Shown here: piece after piece, positions 27,286 to 36,222 of the stretch
Layout of the letters: every line of letters starts with the position of its first letter
How positions within the stretch are numbered: the stretch's first letter is position 1
From: Sphingobacteriaceae bacterium DW12
Lineage (GTDB): Bacteria > Bacteroidota > Bacteroidia > Sphingobacteriales > Sphingobacteriaceae
Assembly (NCBI GenBank): GCA_000783305.1
Contig: JROE01000006.1
Coordinates: forward strand, 357,004 to 421,003
Length of the DNA: 64,000 nucleotides
Direction of reading: 5' to 3'
Notes under the pieces: generated by a model
Database searches by the model: none
What the model saw: only the letters and a program-made list of their open reading frames with translations
Told to the model about the DNA's origin: nothing
Program-made: the position numbers and the translations under genes

Positions 27286-29943
27286 TTAGGGAAGTCTCTC
27301 CAGTACGAGGGTGTGTTTACCGTTCATTAGCTCCAATGTTTGTTTACTTTCCGCGCGCTTTCTGTTCCACATAACTATTTGGGTGTTTTCGGGAGCGATA
27401 AAGGTTGCGCTGCTGCCAACAGGTAGTTGTATGTCCAGGAGTAATTGACGTTCTCTGATTGACCAATCCACCACGATTTTTCCGTAAGGGCTATCTATGT
27501 GAGATTTGACCCACGTGATTCCGTTAGGGATTTGTGGCTTGATTGTCATATGCTGATAGCCGGGGCGGTTTTCGTCCGGGCGGATTCCAGCCACCGCTTG
27601 GTAAAACCAGGTACCAACGCCATTATAGCAATTGTGTATACGGCTTCTTTCCCCGCTCCAGTATTCCCAAGTTGTAGTTGCACCGTTGTCTATCATATGA
27701 AGATAACCCGGATAGTCCCGTTTTTTCAGCATGTTGTACATGAAGTCTGGTACATCATTTTCTATTGCCCATTGTGTCAATATAGGTACCCCTACAAGTC
27801 CTACAGCAATATGGTCATTGTGCCTTTCTTTCGTTAGGGCAAGAAGCTTGGCTTTAACTACCGCTACCAGCTCAGGAGGTGTTACTCCCGTGAGCATAGG
27901 ATAGCTCATGTCCAATTGGGAGCCAGTTGCATAAGTGTAGTCGGATGGATTAAAGAATGTTTTATGTAGAAGGGTATTGAGCCTGCTTCTACGGGTTGCA
28001 AAAGCCGCTGCATCCTTGGTTTGGCCTAATACTGTTGCAATCTTTTCTAAGGTTGCAAAACACTCACTTATAAAACAGTTGTTGACCAAGTCGACCGATA
28101 TTTGGTTCCCTGCGTCCACTCCAATTGGGGCTAGCCAATCTCCCAAAAACCAATCTCGGTATTTGGTATCGGGCCAGCGCTTTAACAAACCATCAACCGT
28201 ATATTTATCTACATATCCTACCCAAGATTTCATCTCTTCATAGTACTTTGTTATCAGTCTAGCGTCACCATAATTGACATGGGTACGCCATGGTGCCATT
28301 ACAAAAAAGCCACACCAATACGGACCACCACCGCCCGCTCCGGGATTAGGAGCTACATGGGGGAGGCTGCCTTCCTCGCGCATAGCATCTGACCACGCCT
28401 GCACCCAATTGGCGAATAGGGGCGACGCACCATACATCGTTTGGAATGTATTTGTAGAAGAGTTGCCATCACCTCCATAACCGGCCCGTTCCAAATGTGG
28501 GCAATCAACCTGATAGCCGCTAAAGCTAATGTTACGCATGGTATATTGAATCATATCGTGGATCGCATTCAAGTCCGTATCTGAGCAAGCGAAAGAGGAG
28601 CCGTTTTGAAAGTTGGTGTGTATCAAATGGGCTTTTACATCCTTGAGATGGGGGGCAGTCGCTAAATTGGTAATACGAACGTATTGAAAGGCGTGATGAT
28701 TGAATTTATTTTGAAAGATTTCTTTTGGGGTTCCGGTTGCGATGTAAATATCGCGCTGTCCTTGATTCGCAAAGTTACCGTCTTTATCCAAGTGATCTGA
28801 ATATTCAAGCTGGAGCTCTTGTTTATGTCGTAGCCCATTGAATTCCACTTCGAGCCAACCATTTGTTGCTTTTCCCATATCAATTAACCAGACGCTATCT
28901 TGGAGTCGTTTGATGTTTTTAGCGGTAAGAGTTTGGGTGATACGATTGGGCTCAACCATCTGTGGACTTGCCTGATGAAGCGGAATATCCACCTCTTCAA
29001 CGGGCAACCATATACGATTATCCATACTTTTATTGGTCAATGTAGAGGGGTTGAGATTGGCATCAATGCGTTCGCCTCCGAAGGATAATGCGCGCCATGT
29101 GCCGCTGTCACTATATCCTGTAGGAGATCCTTCCCAAGAAGAGTCTGTGTGTAAGATAGTATGCCATTCTTTGTTTCGAAATACATCTATCTGTGCACGC
29201 ACGACTGCTCCATTAAATTTAACATCAAAACCTGTGGTTGGTTTAAACCATCCCGTGCCTAGCCACATCACAATAGCATTGTTACCAGTCCTTAGGTAGT
29301 TCGTGATATCATAGGTATTGATCAAGAATCTTTTATCAAGATGCGAGACCGCAGGTGCCAATACATCTGCAGTTACTTTTTTGCCATTGATGTAAAGCTC
29401 AAAATAACCTAAGGCATTGACATGGATTAATGTCGTTTCTACTTTGGAAAGCTGAAATTTTTTCTGTACCAGTGGACTTTGTACCTCCTGTAAACCGATG
29501 AATGCCCCTTGCAATTTGTCGTCTCCGATTATTCCAATGCCGAAGCGCTGGATGGTACTCCATTCGGAAATTTGATTTTTTTCATTCCAGATACGTACTC
29601 GCCAATAAGAATGCATCCTAGATTTGAGTGGATGACCTCTATAAGAAACGAGCACAGAGGATGAGGATTTAGTCTTTCCTGAGTCCCATCTATCTGCTAG
29701 ATTCTTATCCGCCAAGGCCGTACTGTCAGATGCAACCTGTATTTGGTAGAAGGCTTGCTGCGTATTTCCATCCGTATGTGTTATTTTCCAACTTAGATGA
29801 GGTTGCGTGTTGTCAATGGCAAGAGGATTGATTAGATTTTCACATCGTAAATCAACAACTGCGATAGTTGTTTTCTTGCGTCCACTCGTCAAGCCAAGGA
29901 TACAAAAGATTAGGAAGGCGGATGCGTAAAGCTTATTGTTCAT
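27286..29943 (-). CDS. Secreted GH78 alpha-L-rhamnosidase
   Basis: The protein is about 885 residues. I chose the ATG at 29943 because it gives a signal peptide (MNNKLYASAFLIFCILGLTSG); an upstream in-frame start at 29982 would place 13 polar residues in front. Order: Ig-like N-domain (VVDLRCENLINPLAIDNTQPHLSW), carbohydrate-binding beta-sandwich (ALGYFELYINGKKVT), a further beta domain, the (alpha/alpha)6 catalytic barrel with DCPHLERAGYGGDGNSS (the GH78 acidic cluster) and ATTTWEYWSG, and a C-terminal beta domain. It removes terminal alpha-L-rhamnose. The gene is divergent from a DUF6377 regulator and upstream of GH1. Confidence 0.92.
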   Translation of the reverse strand: MNNKLYASAFLIFCILGLTSGRKKTTIAVVDLRCENLINPLAIDNTQPHLSWKITHTDGNTQQAFYQIQVASDSTALADKNLADRWDSGKTKSSSSVLVSYRGHPLKSRMHSYWRVRIWNEKNQISEWSTIQRFGIGIIGDDKLQGAFIGLQEVQSPLVQKKFQLSKVETTLIHVNALGYFELYINGKKVTADVLAPAVSHLDKRFLINTYDITNYLRTGNNAIVMWLGTGWFKPTTGFDVKFNGAVVRAQIDVFRNKEWHTILHTDSSWEGSPTGYSDSGTWRALSFGGERIDANLNPSTLTNKSMDNRIWLPVEEVDIPLHQASPQMVEPNRITQTLTAKNIKRLQDSVWLIDMGKATNGWLEVEFNGLRHKQELQLEYSDHLDKDGNFANQGQRDIYIATGTPKEIFQNKFNHHAFQYVRITNLATAPHLKDVKAHLIHTNFQNGSSFACSDTDLNAIHDMIQYTMRNISFSGYQVDCPHLERAGYGGDGNSSTNTFQTMYGASPLFANWVQAWSDAMREEGSLPHVAPNPGAGGGGPYWCGFFVMAPWRTHVNYGDARLITKYYEEMKSWVGYVDKYTVDGLLKRWPDTKYRDWFLGDWLAPIGVDAGNQISVDLVNNCFISECFATLEKIATVLGQTKDAAAFATRRSRLNTLLHKTFFNPSDYTYATGSQLDMSYPMLTGVTPPELVAVVKAKLLALTKERHNDHIAVGLVGVPILTQWAIENDVPDFMYNMLKKRDYPGYLHMIDNGATTTWEYWSGERSRIHNCYNGVGTWFYQAVAGIRPDENRPGYQHMTIKPQIPNGITWVKSHIDSPYGKIVVDWSIRERQLLLDIQLPVGSSATFIAPENTQIVMWNRKRAESKQTLELMNGKHTLVLERLP

Positions 29944-29991
29944 TAGGTTTAAATTTAGAACGTTATTTCTTGGATTAGACACAAATCTATC

Positions 29992-29999
29992 GTTGCAGA
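29992..29999 (-). promoter_or_regulatory. Possible -7 element for GH78
   Basis: On the minus strand this reads TAGATTTG, matching TAnnTTTG, about 50 bases upstream of the GH78 start codon. No TTG was found at the -33 position. The divergent gene has an identical TAGATTTG. Confidence 0.4.
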
Positions 30000-30252
30000 A
30001 GGGATGTTCCTATCGTCTCATACTCTTTGGTAGATCATTATTCGATGGTAAGTCTGTAAATCTTTTTTAATCAATTTGTTGTGGGTTATGCCTGAGACTT
30101 AATTGGTAAGTGGATTGGAAAGGACAAATTGGATAAGCGTTCGTTCTTTAGTGCTATAAGGCAATCATTATTGCTGTTGTCCGGTATGTAGCAACTACCC
30201 CTTGGTTTTTACAATGCGTAGATTAGGCCGAGTGCATTATGGATATATTTTG

Positions 30253-30260
30253 TAGATTTG
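30253..30260 (+). promoter_or_regulatory. Possible -7 element for the DUF6377 gene
   Basis: TAGATTTG lies 36 bases before the preferred ATG at 30296 and downstream of an alternative ATG at 30239, which supports the later start. A purine-rich stretch (AGTGAGGGGAACC) directly precedes 30296. The rest of 29944-30295 holds no other recognisable feature. Confidence 0.42.
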
Positions 30261-30295
30261 CGCACAACCATTTTTATAGACCAGTGAGGGGAACC

Positions 30296-31903
30296 ATGAG
30301 AAGAGCACTACTAGCCATATTTTGTCTTGTTTTTTCCTGCCATGCTGTCTACGCTTCTAAAGCTATTGATTCTTTATTGAAGGTGTTGGACAAGACCATT
30401 GCAGATCGCGAAGCATTTACCTTAAACAAGGAAATGCGCATAGATGCTATAAAGAAGAATTTGAAAAAGCAGGGTTCCCTGGATGATCAATATCGGCTTA
30501 ACGGTGATATCATTTCTGAATACCAATCGTTTAAATGTGATTCGGCATTGGTTTATATTGAGCGGAATGTGCAAATAGCCAGTGCTTTGAAAAGCGATAA
30601 TTATCTTTCGGAAAGTAAATTGCGATTTGCTTTTGTCGCTTCAATGTCCGGCCTGTTTACCCAAGCAGCGGAAATCTTTGATACGATTGATTATGACACT
30701 CTACCTCATCATCTCAAGGTCTTATATTGGTGGAGCCATATACGCTACAATGAAAACCTCATTAAGTATAGTGATAGTCCTAAATACAGAGCTAAATATG
30801 AGTTAGAAAACAAAAAATCAAGAGATTTGCTAATGGCATTACTAGATTCCAAAAGTGAGATGTATCTCAAAGAAAAAGCCTTTAAGCTAAAGGGAGACGG
30901 TGATTATTCAACATCTGCCCAAATCCAGGAACAGCTCTTTATCGGAGAAGAGCCCAATTCACACGGCTATGCCATGAGTGCAATGGGATTGGCGATGGTA
31001 CATCGAGAGTTGAACAACCCTGAGTTAGAGGAGAAATACCTGATTTTGGCTGCTATCACCGACACTCGACTTGCTGTGAAGGAAAATGAATCCTTACTCA
31101 CCTTGGCAATACATCTTTATGATAAGAATGATGTAAGCAGAGCGTACAACTATGTGCGAGCGGCTTTAGATGATGCTAATTTCTATAACTCTCGATTTCG
31201 TAACGCAGTCATAGCACGAACACAACCGATCATAGAAGCTACCTATCTAGCAAAGATAGAGCATCAACGTAAAAATTTGCATCTATATGCAATAACAGTT
31301 AGCATATTTGCTTTTGTATTGATTTTATCGCTATATTTTCTATATCGACAGAATAAAATCGTATCTACGTCCAGAAAGAAGCTTAGTCGTACGAATGATC
31401 AATTGACAGCGGTCAATCAACGTTTGGATGAAGCCAATCTTATTCGGGAAAAGTATATTGGATATTATATTAACCAATGTGCTGTATATCTGGACAAGCT
31501 CGATGAGTATCGGAGGAATATCAATCGCAAGATTAAATCTGGTCAACTGGCAGGATTGCAGGAGATTAGTTCGTCGACGACTACATTGGATAGGGATGCA
31601 CAGGAATTATATCAGGATTTTGATCGAACGTTCTTAGAGGTCTATCCAACTTTTGTAGATGAACTCAATTTATTGCTTCGAGAAGAGGAACGTTTTAAAT
31701 TGAACAAAGGGCAGTTGAATACAGAGTTGCGGATTTTTGCCTTGATTCGTTTGGGAATAACGGACGTTAATCAAATAGCCACATTTTTGCGCTATTCTTT
31801 ACAGACGATCTATAATTACAAGAGCAAGATGAAAGGTAAAGCACTGGTCGATAGTGATCATTTTGAGGAAAAAGTAAAGAAAATAGGTATGTTTGTCGCC
31901 TGA
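30296..31903 (+). CDS. DUF6377 membrane-bound transcriptional regulator
   Basis: The protein is about 535 residues. The start at 30296 gives signal peptide MRRALLAIFCLVFSCHAVYA. The periplasmic part (about 20-325) looks like TPR-type helices. A single membrane helix follows (HLYAITVSIFAFVLILSLYFLY), then a coiled coil (KKLSRTNDQLTAVNQRLDEA), and a C-terminal DUF6377 region ending in a helix-turn-helix-like part (ELRIFALIRLGITDVNQIATFLRYSLQTIYNYKSKMKGKA). Proteins of this build are found beside glycan loci in Bacteroidota and are thought to sense a signal in the periplasm and act on nearby promoters. It is divergent from GH78 and upstream of the mannosidase locus, so either could be its target. 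Confidence 0.8.
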   Translation: MRRALLAIFCLVFSCHAVYASKAIDSLLKVLDKTIADREAFTLNKEMRIDAIKKNLKKQGSLDDQYRLNGDIISEYQSFKCDSALVYIERNVQIASALKSDNYLSESKLRFAFVASMSGLFTQAAEIFDTIDYDTLPHHLKVLYWWSHIRYNENLIKYSDSPKYRAKYELENKKSRDLLMALLDSKSEMYLKEKAFKLKGDGDYSTSAQIQEQLFIGEEPNSHGYAMSAMGLAMVHRELNNPELEEKYLILAAITDTRLAVKENESLLTLAIHLYDKNDVSRAYNYVRAALDDANFYNSRFRNAVIARTQPIIEATYLAKIEHQRKNLHLYAITVSIFAFVLILSLYFLYRQNKIVSTSRKKLSRTNDQLTAVNQRLDEANLIREKYIGYYINQCAVYLDKLDEYRRNINRKIKSGQLAGLQEISSSTTTLDRDAQELYQDFDRTFLEVYPTFVDELNLLLREEERFKLNKGQLNTELRIFALIRLGITDVNQIATFLRYSLQTIYNYKSKMKGKALVDSDHFEEKVKKIGMFVA

Positions 31904-32247
31904 TTGTTTTCTACTCCATTTACTAATTTGGCTTTTCCATTTAATTGTAAGTATCTTATTGTCTTTTAGTTGTATTATTTTTTTGGATAAAATAGTTTAC
32001 CAGAACGCCTACCTGTGCATACAGGTAGGCGTTTTGCTTTATAGATTTGCTTTCGCTTGTTCTACCTGGGTGATGACTGATCACATCTCGTCGATTAGCA
32101 AATAACCATTTTATAAATTATAGATCATCAACATGATATTCTCTAGGCTTTTGTGGTATCCCTAATGGGGAGGAGTAAACGAGTAGCACCTTACGACTGA
32201 AAACCAATCAATCTGCTAATGACAGATTATGAAATAATTATATACAT
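31904..32247 (+). other. Intergenic region before the large mannosidase/Sus locus
   Basis: It contains the terminator at 32004-32040, a TAGATTTG motif (32041-32048) that could be a -7 element for the downstream locus, and a small inverted repeat AATCTG/CAGATT (32210-32215/32223-32228) close to the SGNH start codon. No gene is supported. Confidence 0.4.
32004..32040 (+). terminator. Terminator of the DUF6377 gene
   Basis: A perfect 13-bp stem (32004-32016 with 32021-32033) and a GCAT loop, followed by TTGCTTT. It isolates the regulator from the downstream locus. Confidence 0.82.
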
Positions 32248-33654
32248 ATGAAAAAAAACTATTCAACCTTTTGCTGTTATATCATCAGTTTCTTTGTTTT
32301 ATTTTTTAACGGGGCGTTGGGCTATGGTCAACAGGTAAGTCCTTTTAAGCAGGGCGATCGCGTCGTATTCCTAGGCAACAGTATCACCGATGGTGGTCAT
32401 TATCATTCTTACATTTGGCTATATTATATGACTCGTTTTCCAAAAATGGATGTCATGTTTCTGAATGCAGGTATCGGTGGCGATAAGGCTAGTGATATGG
32501 TGAAGAGGTTGGATGGTGACGTATTCAGTAAACGGCCAACTGTACTAGTCGGTACTTTTGGTATGAATGACTCTGGATATTTCGAATATAATGGACCAGA
32601 TGCCGATAAATTTGCCGATGAAAAAGTAAAAGAGTCATTTGATGCCTTCAAGCAAATGGAAGCTCGCTTTAAAGGGCTCGCCGGTACCCGGATTGTTTTA
32701 GTAGGCAGTTCACCGTATGATGAAACGGCACAGATTGAAGGCAATGTACCTTTCAAAAATAAGAATAAGGCCATGTTGCGTATCGTCGATTTTCAAAAGC
32801 AATCTGCCACAGTCAATAAATGGGAATTCTTTGACTTCAACACATCGATGACAGCATTAAATAAGCAATTTCAACAACAGGAGCCTAGCTTTACCTTGTG
32901 TGGTAGCGATCGTATCCACCCAGACAATGACGGACATATGGTGATGGCCTACCTTTTCCTAAAGGCACAGGGCTGGGGAGGAAAAAAAGTGGCTGGAATG
33001 ACTGTAGATGCCGAAAGTAAACGTGCGACAAAAGTAGAAAATTGCCAGCTATCCAATATTAAAAAAACAACGACGGGTGTCAGTTTTGATTATTTAGCTG
33101 AAGCCTTACCGTATCCCATGGATACGGTCGCGCGTGGTTGGGGTAGTAAGAAAAGCCAGTTTATGGCGACCAAAGTAATTCCATTTATTAATGAGATGAA
33201 TCAAGAATTACTTGTTGTCAATGGATTGCAAGGTGTGTATGAACTATTAATAGACGGTGAGAAAGTCGGGAATTGGTCAGCTGAAGAATATGCGAAGGGT
33301 ATCAATCTGGCTACCCTCGACAAGACCCCGCAATATCAGCAAGCCTTACGTATTATGTATCTCAATGAAGAACGTTGGGAGATCGAAAGACGTTTTCGGG
33401 ACTATGCTTGGATTCAATATAATTTCTTTCAGCCTAAGGGGTTGTTGGACGCCAACAATAGAAAATCGATTGAAATTCTGGACCAGCATAAAGATAAAGA
33501 TGGTTGGTTAAATGCCAAACGTGATCTTTACAGCAAAGCGATGTTTCCAGAAGTAAGGCAAGCATGGCAAGGCGAGATGGATTTGTTACTGGATATCATT
33601 AAAGATACAAGTACTCCAAAGAAACGTAAAATTACATTAGTGAAAAGCAACTAG
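32248..33654 (+). CDS. Secreted SGNH/GDSL hydrolase, probable carbohydrate esterase
   Basis: The protein is 468 residues with signal peptide ending ALGYG-Q. SGNH blocks: GNSITDGG (Ser45), NAGIGGDKA (Gly), GMND (Asn) and DRIHPDNDGH (Asp221, His224). The catalytic set is complete. After the ~240-residue esterase domain comes a ~220-residue helical extension (QQALRIMYLNEERWEIERRFRDYAWIQYNFFQPKGL) seen in larger Bacteroidota members. It probably removes acetyl or other ester groups from glycans. It is the first gene of a collinear series, and the GH38-like gene follows after 10 bases. Confidence 0.85.
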   Translation: MKKNYSTFCCYIISFFVLFFNGALGYGQQVSPFKQGDRVVFLGNSITDGGHYHSYIWLYYMTRFPKMDVMFLNAGIGGDKASDMVKRLDGDVFSKRPTVLVGTFGMNDSGYFEYNGPDADKFADEKVKESFDAFKQMEARFKGLAGTRIVLVGSSPYDETAQIEGNVPFKNKNKAMLRIVDFQKQSATVNKWEFFDFNTSMTALNKQFQQQEPSFTLCGSDRIHPDNDGHMVMAYLFLKAQGWGGKKVAGMTVDAESKRATKVENCQLSNIKKTTTGVSFDYLAEALPYPMDTVARGWGSKKSQFMATKVIPFINEMNQELLVVNGLQGVYELLIDGEKVGNWSAEEYAKGINLATLDKTPQYQQALRIMYLNEERWEIERRFRDYAWIQYNFFQPKGLLDANNRKSIEILDQHKDKDGWLNAKRDLYSKAMFPEVRQAWQGEMDLLLDIIKDTSTPKKRKITLVKSN

Positions 33655-33664
33655 TTGTTACGGA

Positions 33665-36205
33665 ATGAAAAGGTACATTTTGATATTTGGTTTTTACTTG
33701 TTTTGGATAAATACCCAGGCACAACAAGCCTATTTCGTGGACGGTTACCACGGAGGCATATACGGTCATTATCCTTTGTGGGTGACACAGTTCATGGTGG
33801 ACAAACTCGCCCAGCATCCAGAGTGGAAGCTTGGATTGGAAATAGAGCCAGAGACTTGGGATACCGTAAGAGTCAAATCCCCAGCAGCGTATGCCAGTTT
33901 TAGTAAGCTAGTGCTAGATAGGAGGATAGAATTTACTAATCCAACTTATGCTCAGCCATATGGATATAACATTTCAGGGGAAAGTTTGATTCGGCAATTT
34001 GAATACGGGATTAAGCGTTTGCACCGACATTTTCCGGGATTGACCTTCACTACCTATGCCGTTGAAGAACCTTGTTTTACAAGTAGCTTGCCACAGTTAT
34101 TGAAACAATTTGGCTTTCGATATGCTGTTCTTAAATCACCAAACACCTGTTGGGGAGGTTACGCACGTGCCTATGGAGGACAATTGGTTAATTGGATTGG
34201 ACCCGATGGTACTTCTATTCTCACCGTACCCCGCTATCAAAGCGAAGCCCTCGAAGAAAATTCAACATGGCAAACCACGGCTTGGAACAATTCGGTTGCC
34301 TTTCTGCAATCCAGTTATGCCAGCGGTATCACCAATCCAGTAGGAATGTGTTATCAAGATGCTGGGTGGAAGAATGGACCTTGGTTGGGCTACGGTAATA
34401 ATATCAAGAATAAATCTATATATGTGACCTGGAGAGAATACTTCGAGGAGATTTCTGACGGGAGTACACAGGATGATTGGCGACTTTCGCAAGAGGACTT
34501 TCTTGTCAACTTGATGTGGGGTAGTCAGGCATTACAACGTATTGGACAACAGGTGCGTACTGCTGAAAATAGCATTGTGATGGGGGAGAAACTGAGTGCA
34601 ATGGCCAACATTGCCAATCAGTACGTTCCAGCTGAACAGCAATTTTCTCAAGCTTGGGAGAGTCTAATGATGGCTCAGCATCACGACTCTTGGATAGTAC
34701 CTTATAATCAGCTCAACAGCCGACAAAACTGGATAGAGGCGATAAAAAATTGGACGGATGGTACCAATACACTTGTTAAATCTCTCCAGGACGATGCTAT
34801 TGGTAGCTTTAATGTAGTAACCAACGCCAATGAAGAAGATGTGCAATACATCCGTGTATACAATACCCTGCCTGAAGAGCGTACAGAAGCAGTATCTGTG
34901 CAACTGCCTGCCTTATCTGCGACCCACAATTTGGTTATATCCAATAGTAAGGGCGAACATCTCCCTCATGTAATACGTCAAGAGGAGGAGCATATGGTGT
35001 TGACCTTTCGTCCTACGGTACCTTCGTTTGGGTTTGCAAGCTATGTCGTACAACAAGGTAAACAGTCTGCATCCGTCGTCGAAGCGGTGTCCTTTGATGC
35101 TGTTGGGAACTGTATCATCGAAAATGAGAACTACAGAATTGTCCTTGATAAGAGTAAAGGCGGATCAATACACAGCCTTATTGCAAAAAAGATTGATAAT
35201 AAGGAGTTTGCTATTCGTGATGGAAGTTATGCCTTAGGAGAGCTATCTGGATTTTTCTACGAAACACATCAATTTCAATCCTCCAAAGAAAGCCCGGCTA
35301 CATTCAAAGTCTTGGCCGACAACGGGATGATTGTCAAAGTAGAGATTACTGGAAATATCGCATCGCACCCGTATACACAAGTGATTACACTCGAAGCAGG
35401 AGAGCCTCGTATAGATTTTGACCTTACCATTGATTGGAAAAATAATGTCGGCATAGGCGAATATAAACAAGGAGCTGACTGGACTGAAAATAGAAGAGCA
35501 TATACCAACGATCGTTATAAATTGAAAGTTATGTTTCCTAATAGTCTTGAAAGGACGAAGCTATTTAAAAATGCACCATTTGATGTATGTGAAAGCAGAT
35601 TAGATAGTACCTTTTTTAGTCAATGGGATCGAATCGAGCACAATATTATTCTCAATTGGGTGGATCTTTTGGAGGGGGGCGAGACCTATGGGTTGGCTTT
35701 ATTTTCAGACCATACCACATCATATGGTCATGGGCCAGACCAACCTTTAAGTCTTACGGCGCAATATTCGGGGATTGGATTATGGGGAATGGATTATAAA
35801 ATCGATGGCCCATCAAGGATTAAGTATGCACTTTTTCCACATCGTGGAAAGTGGGATGACGCCAATATTTCGGCACATAGCAATCGTTGGAATGAACCGT
35901 TGGTCGCGGTCCTTCAAGCGGAAATCCCTTTGATAGATTACTCCTATGTACAGGTAGAACAGCCGGGTTTGGAGATTAGTACCATGAAAGTTACCGACAA
36001 CGATATTTTACTCCGTCTTTACAATGCTGCTGGAGATTCCGGGCCGCAGAAGATAAGTCTTGGTTTTCCGGCAAGGTCAATAACAGAAGTCTTGCTCAAC
36101 GGAGAGGAGCAACAGCGGTTAGCGACCAACGAAGATTTAACCGGTACGGGCTTCAAATTTCAACTCCCTCGTCATGGGATAAAGACATTCTTGATAAAGA
36201 AATAG
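33665..36205 (+). CDS. Secreted GH38-like alpha-mannosidase-family protein
   Basis: The protein is 846 residues with a signal peptide (MKRYILIFGFYLFWINTQA). The first ~300 residues resemble the GH38 N-terminal catalytic domain, with DGYHGGIYGHYPLW near the start, ITYA-like VEEPCFTSSLPQLLKQFGFRYAVLK, and GPDGTSILTVPRY. The GH38 middle domain is suggested by QAWESLMMAQHHDSWIVPY, and a beta-rich C-terminal half follows (IRVYNTLPEERTEAVSV). The usual HxHxD.GW opening is altered to DGYHGGIYGHYP, so substrate or mechanism may differ from classical alpha-mannosidase. It sits between the esterase and a GH92 gene, consistent with attack on mannose-rich glycans. Confidence 0.7.
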   Translation: MKRYILIFGFYLFWINTQAQQAYFVDGYHGGIYGHYPLWVTQFMVDKLAQHPEWKLGLEIEPETWDTVRVKSPAAYASFSKLVLDRRIEFTNPTYAQPYGYNISGESLIRQFEYGIKRLHRHFPGLTFTTYAVEEPCFTSSLPQLLKQFGFRYAVLKSPNTCWGGYARAYGGQLVNWIGPDGTSILTVPRYQSEALEENSTWQTTAWNNSVAFLQSSYASGITNPVGMCYQDAGWKNGPWLGYGNNIKNKSIYVTWREYFEEISDGSTQDDWRLSQEDFLVNLMWGSQALQRIGQQVRTAENSIVMGEKLSAMANIANQYVPAEQQFSQAWESLMMAQHHDSWIVPYNQLNSRQNWIEAIKNWTDGTNTLVKSLQDDAIGSFNVVTNANEEDVQYIRVYNTLPEERTEAVSVQLPALSATHNLVISNSKGEHLPHVIRQEEEHMVLTFRPTVPSFGFASYVVQQGKQSASVVEAVSFDAVGNCIIENENYRIVLDKSKGGSIHSLIAKKIDNKEFAIRDGSYALGELSGFFYETHQFQSSKESPATFKVLADNGMIVKVEITGNIASHPYTQVITLEAGEPRIDFDLTIDWKNNVGIGEYKQGADWTENRRAYTNDRYKLKVMFPNSLERTKLFKNAPFDVCESRLDSTFFSQWDRIEHNIILNWVDLLEGGETYGLALFSDHTTSYGHGPDQPLSLTAQYSGIGLWGMDYKIDGPSRIKYALFPHRGKWDDANISAHSNRWNEPLVAVLQAEIPLIDYSYVQVEQPGLEISTMKVTDNDILLRLYNAAGDSGPQKISLGFPARSITEVLLNGEEQQRLATNEDLTGTGFKFQLPRHGIKTFLIKK

Positions 36206-36222
36206 CTATTAACTTAAAGCAA

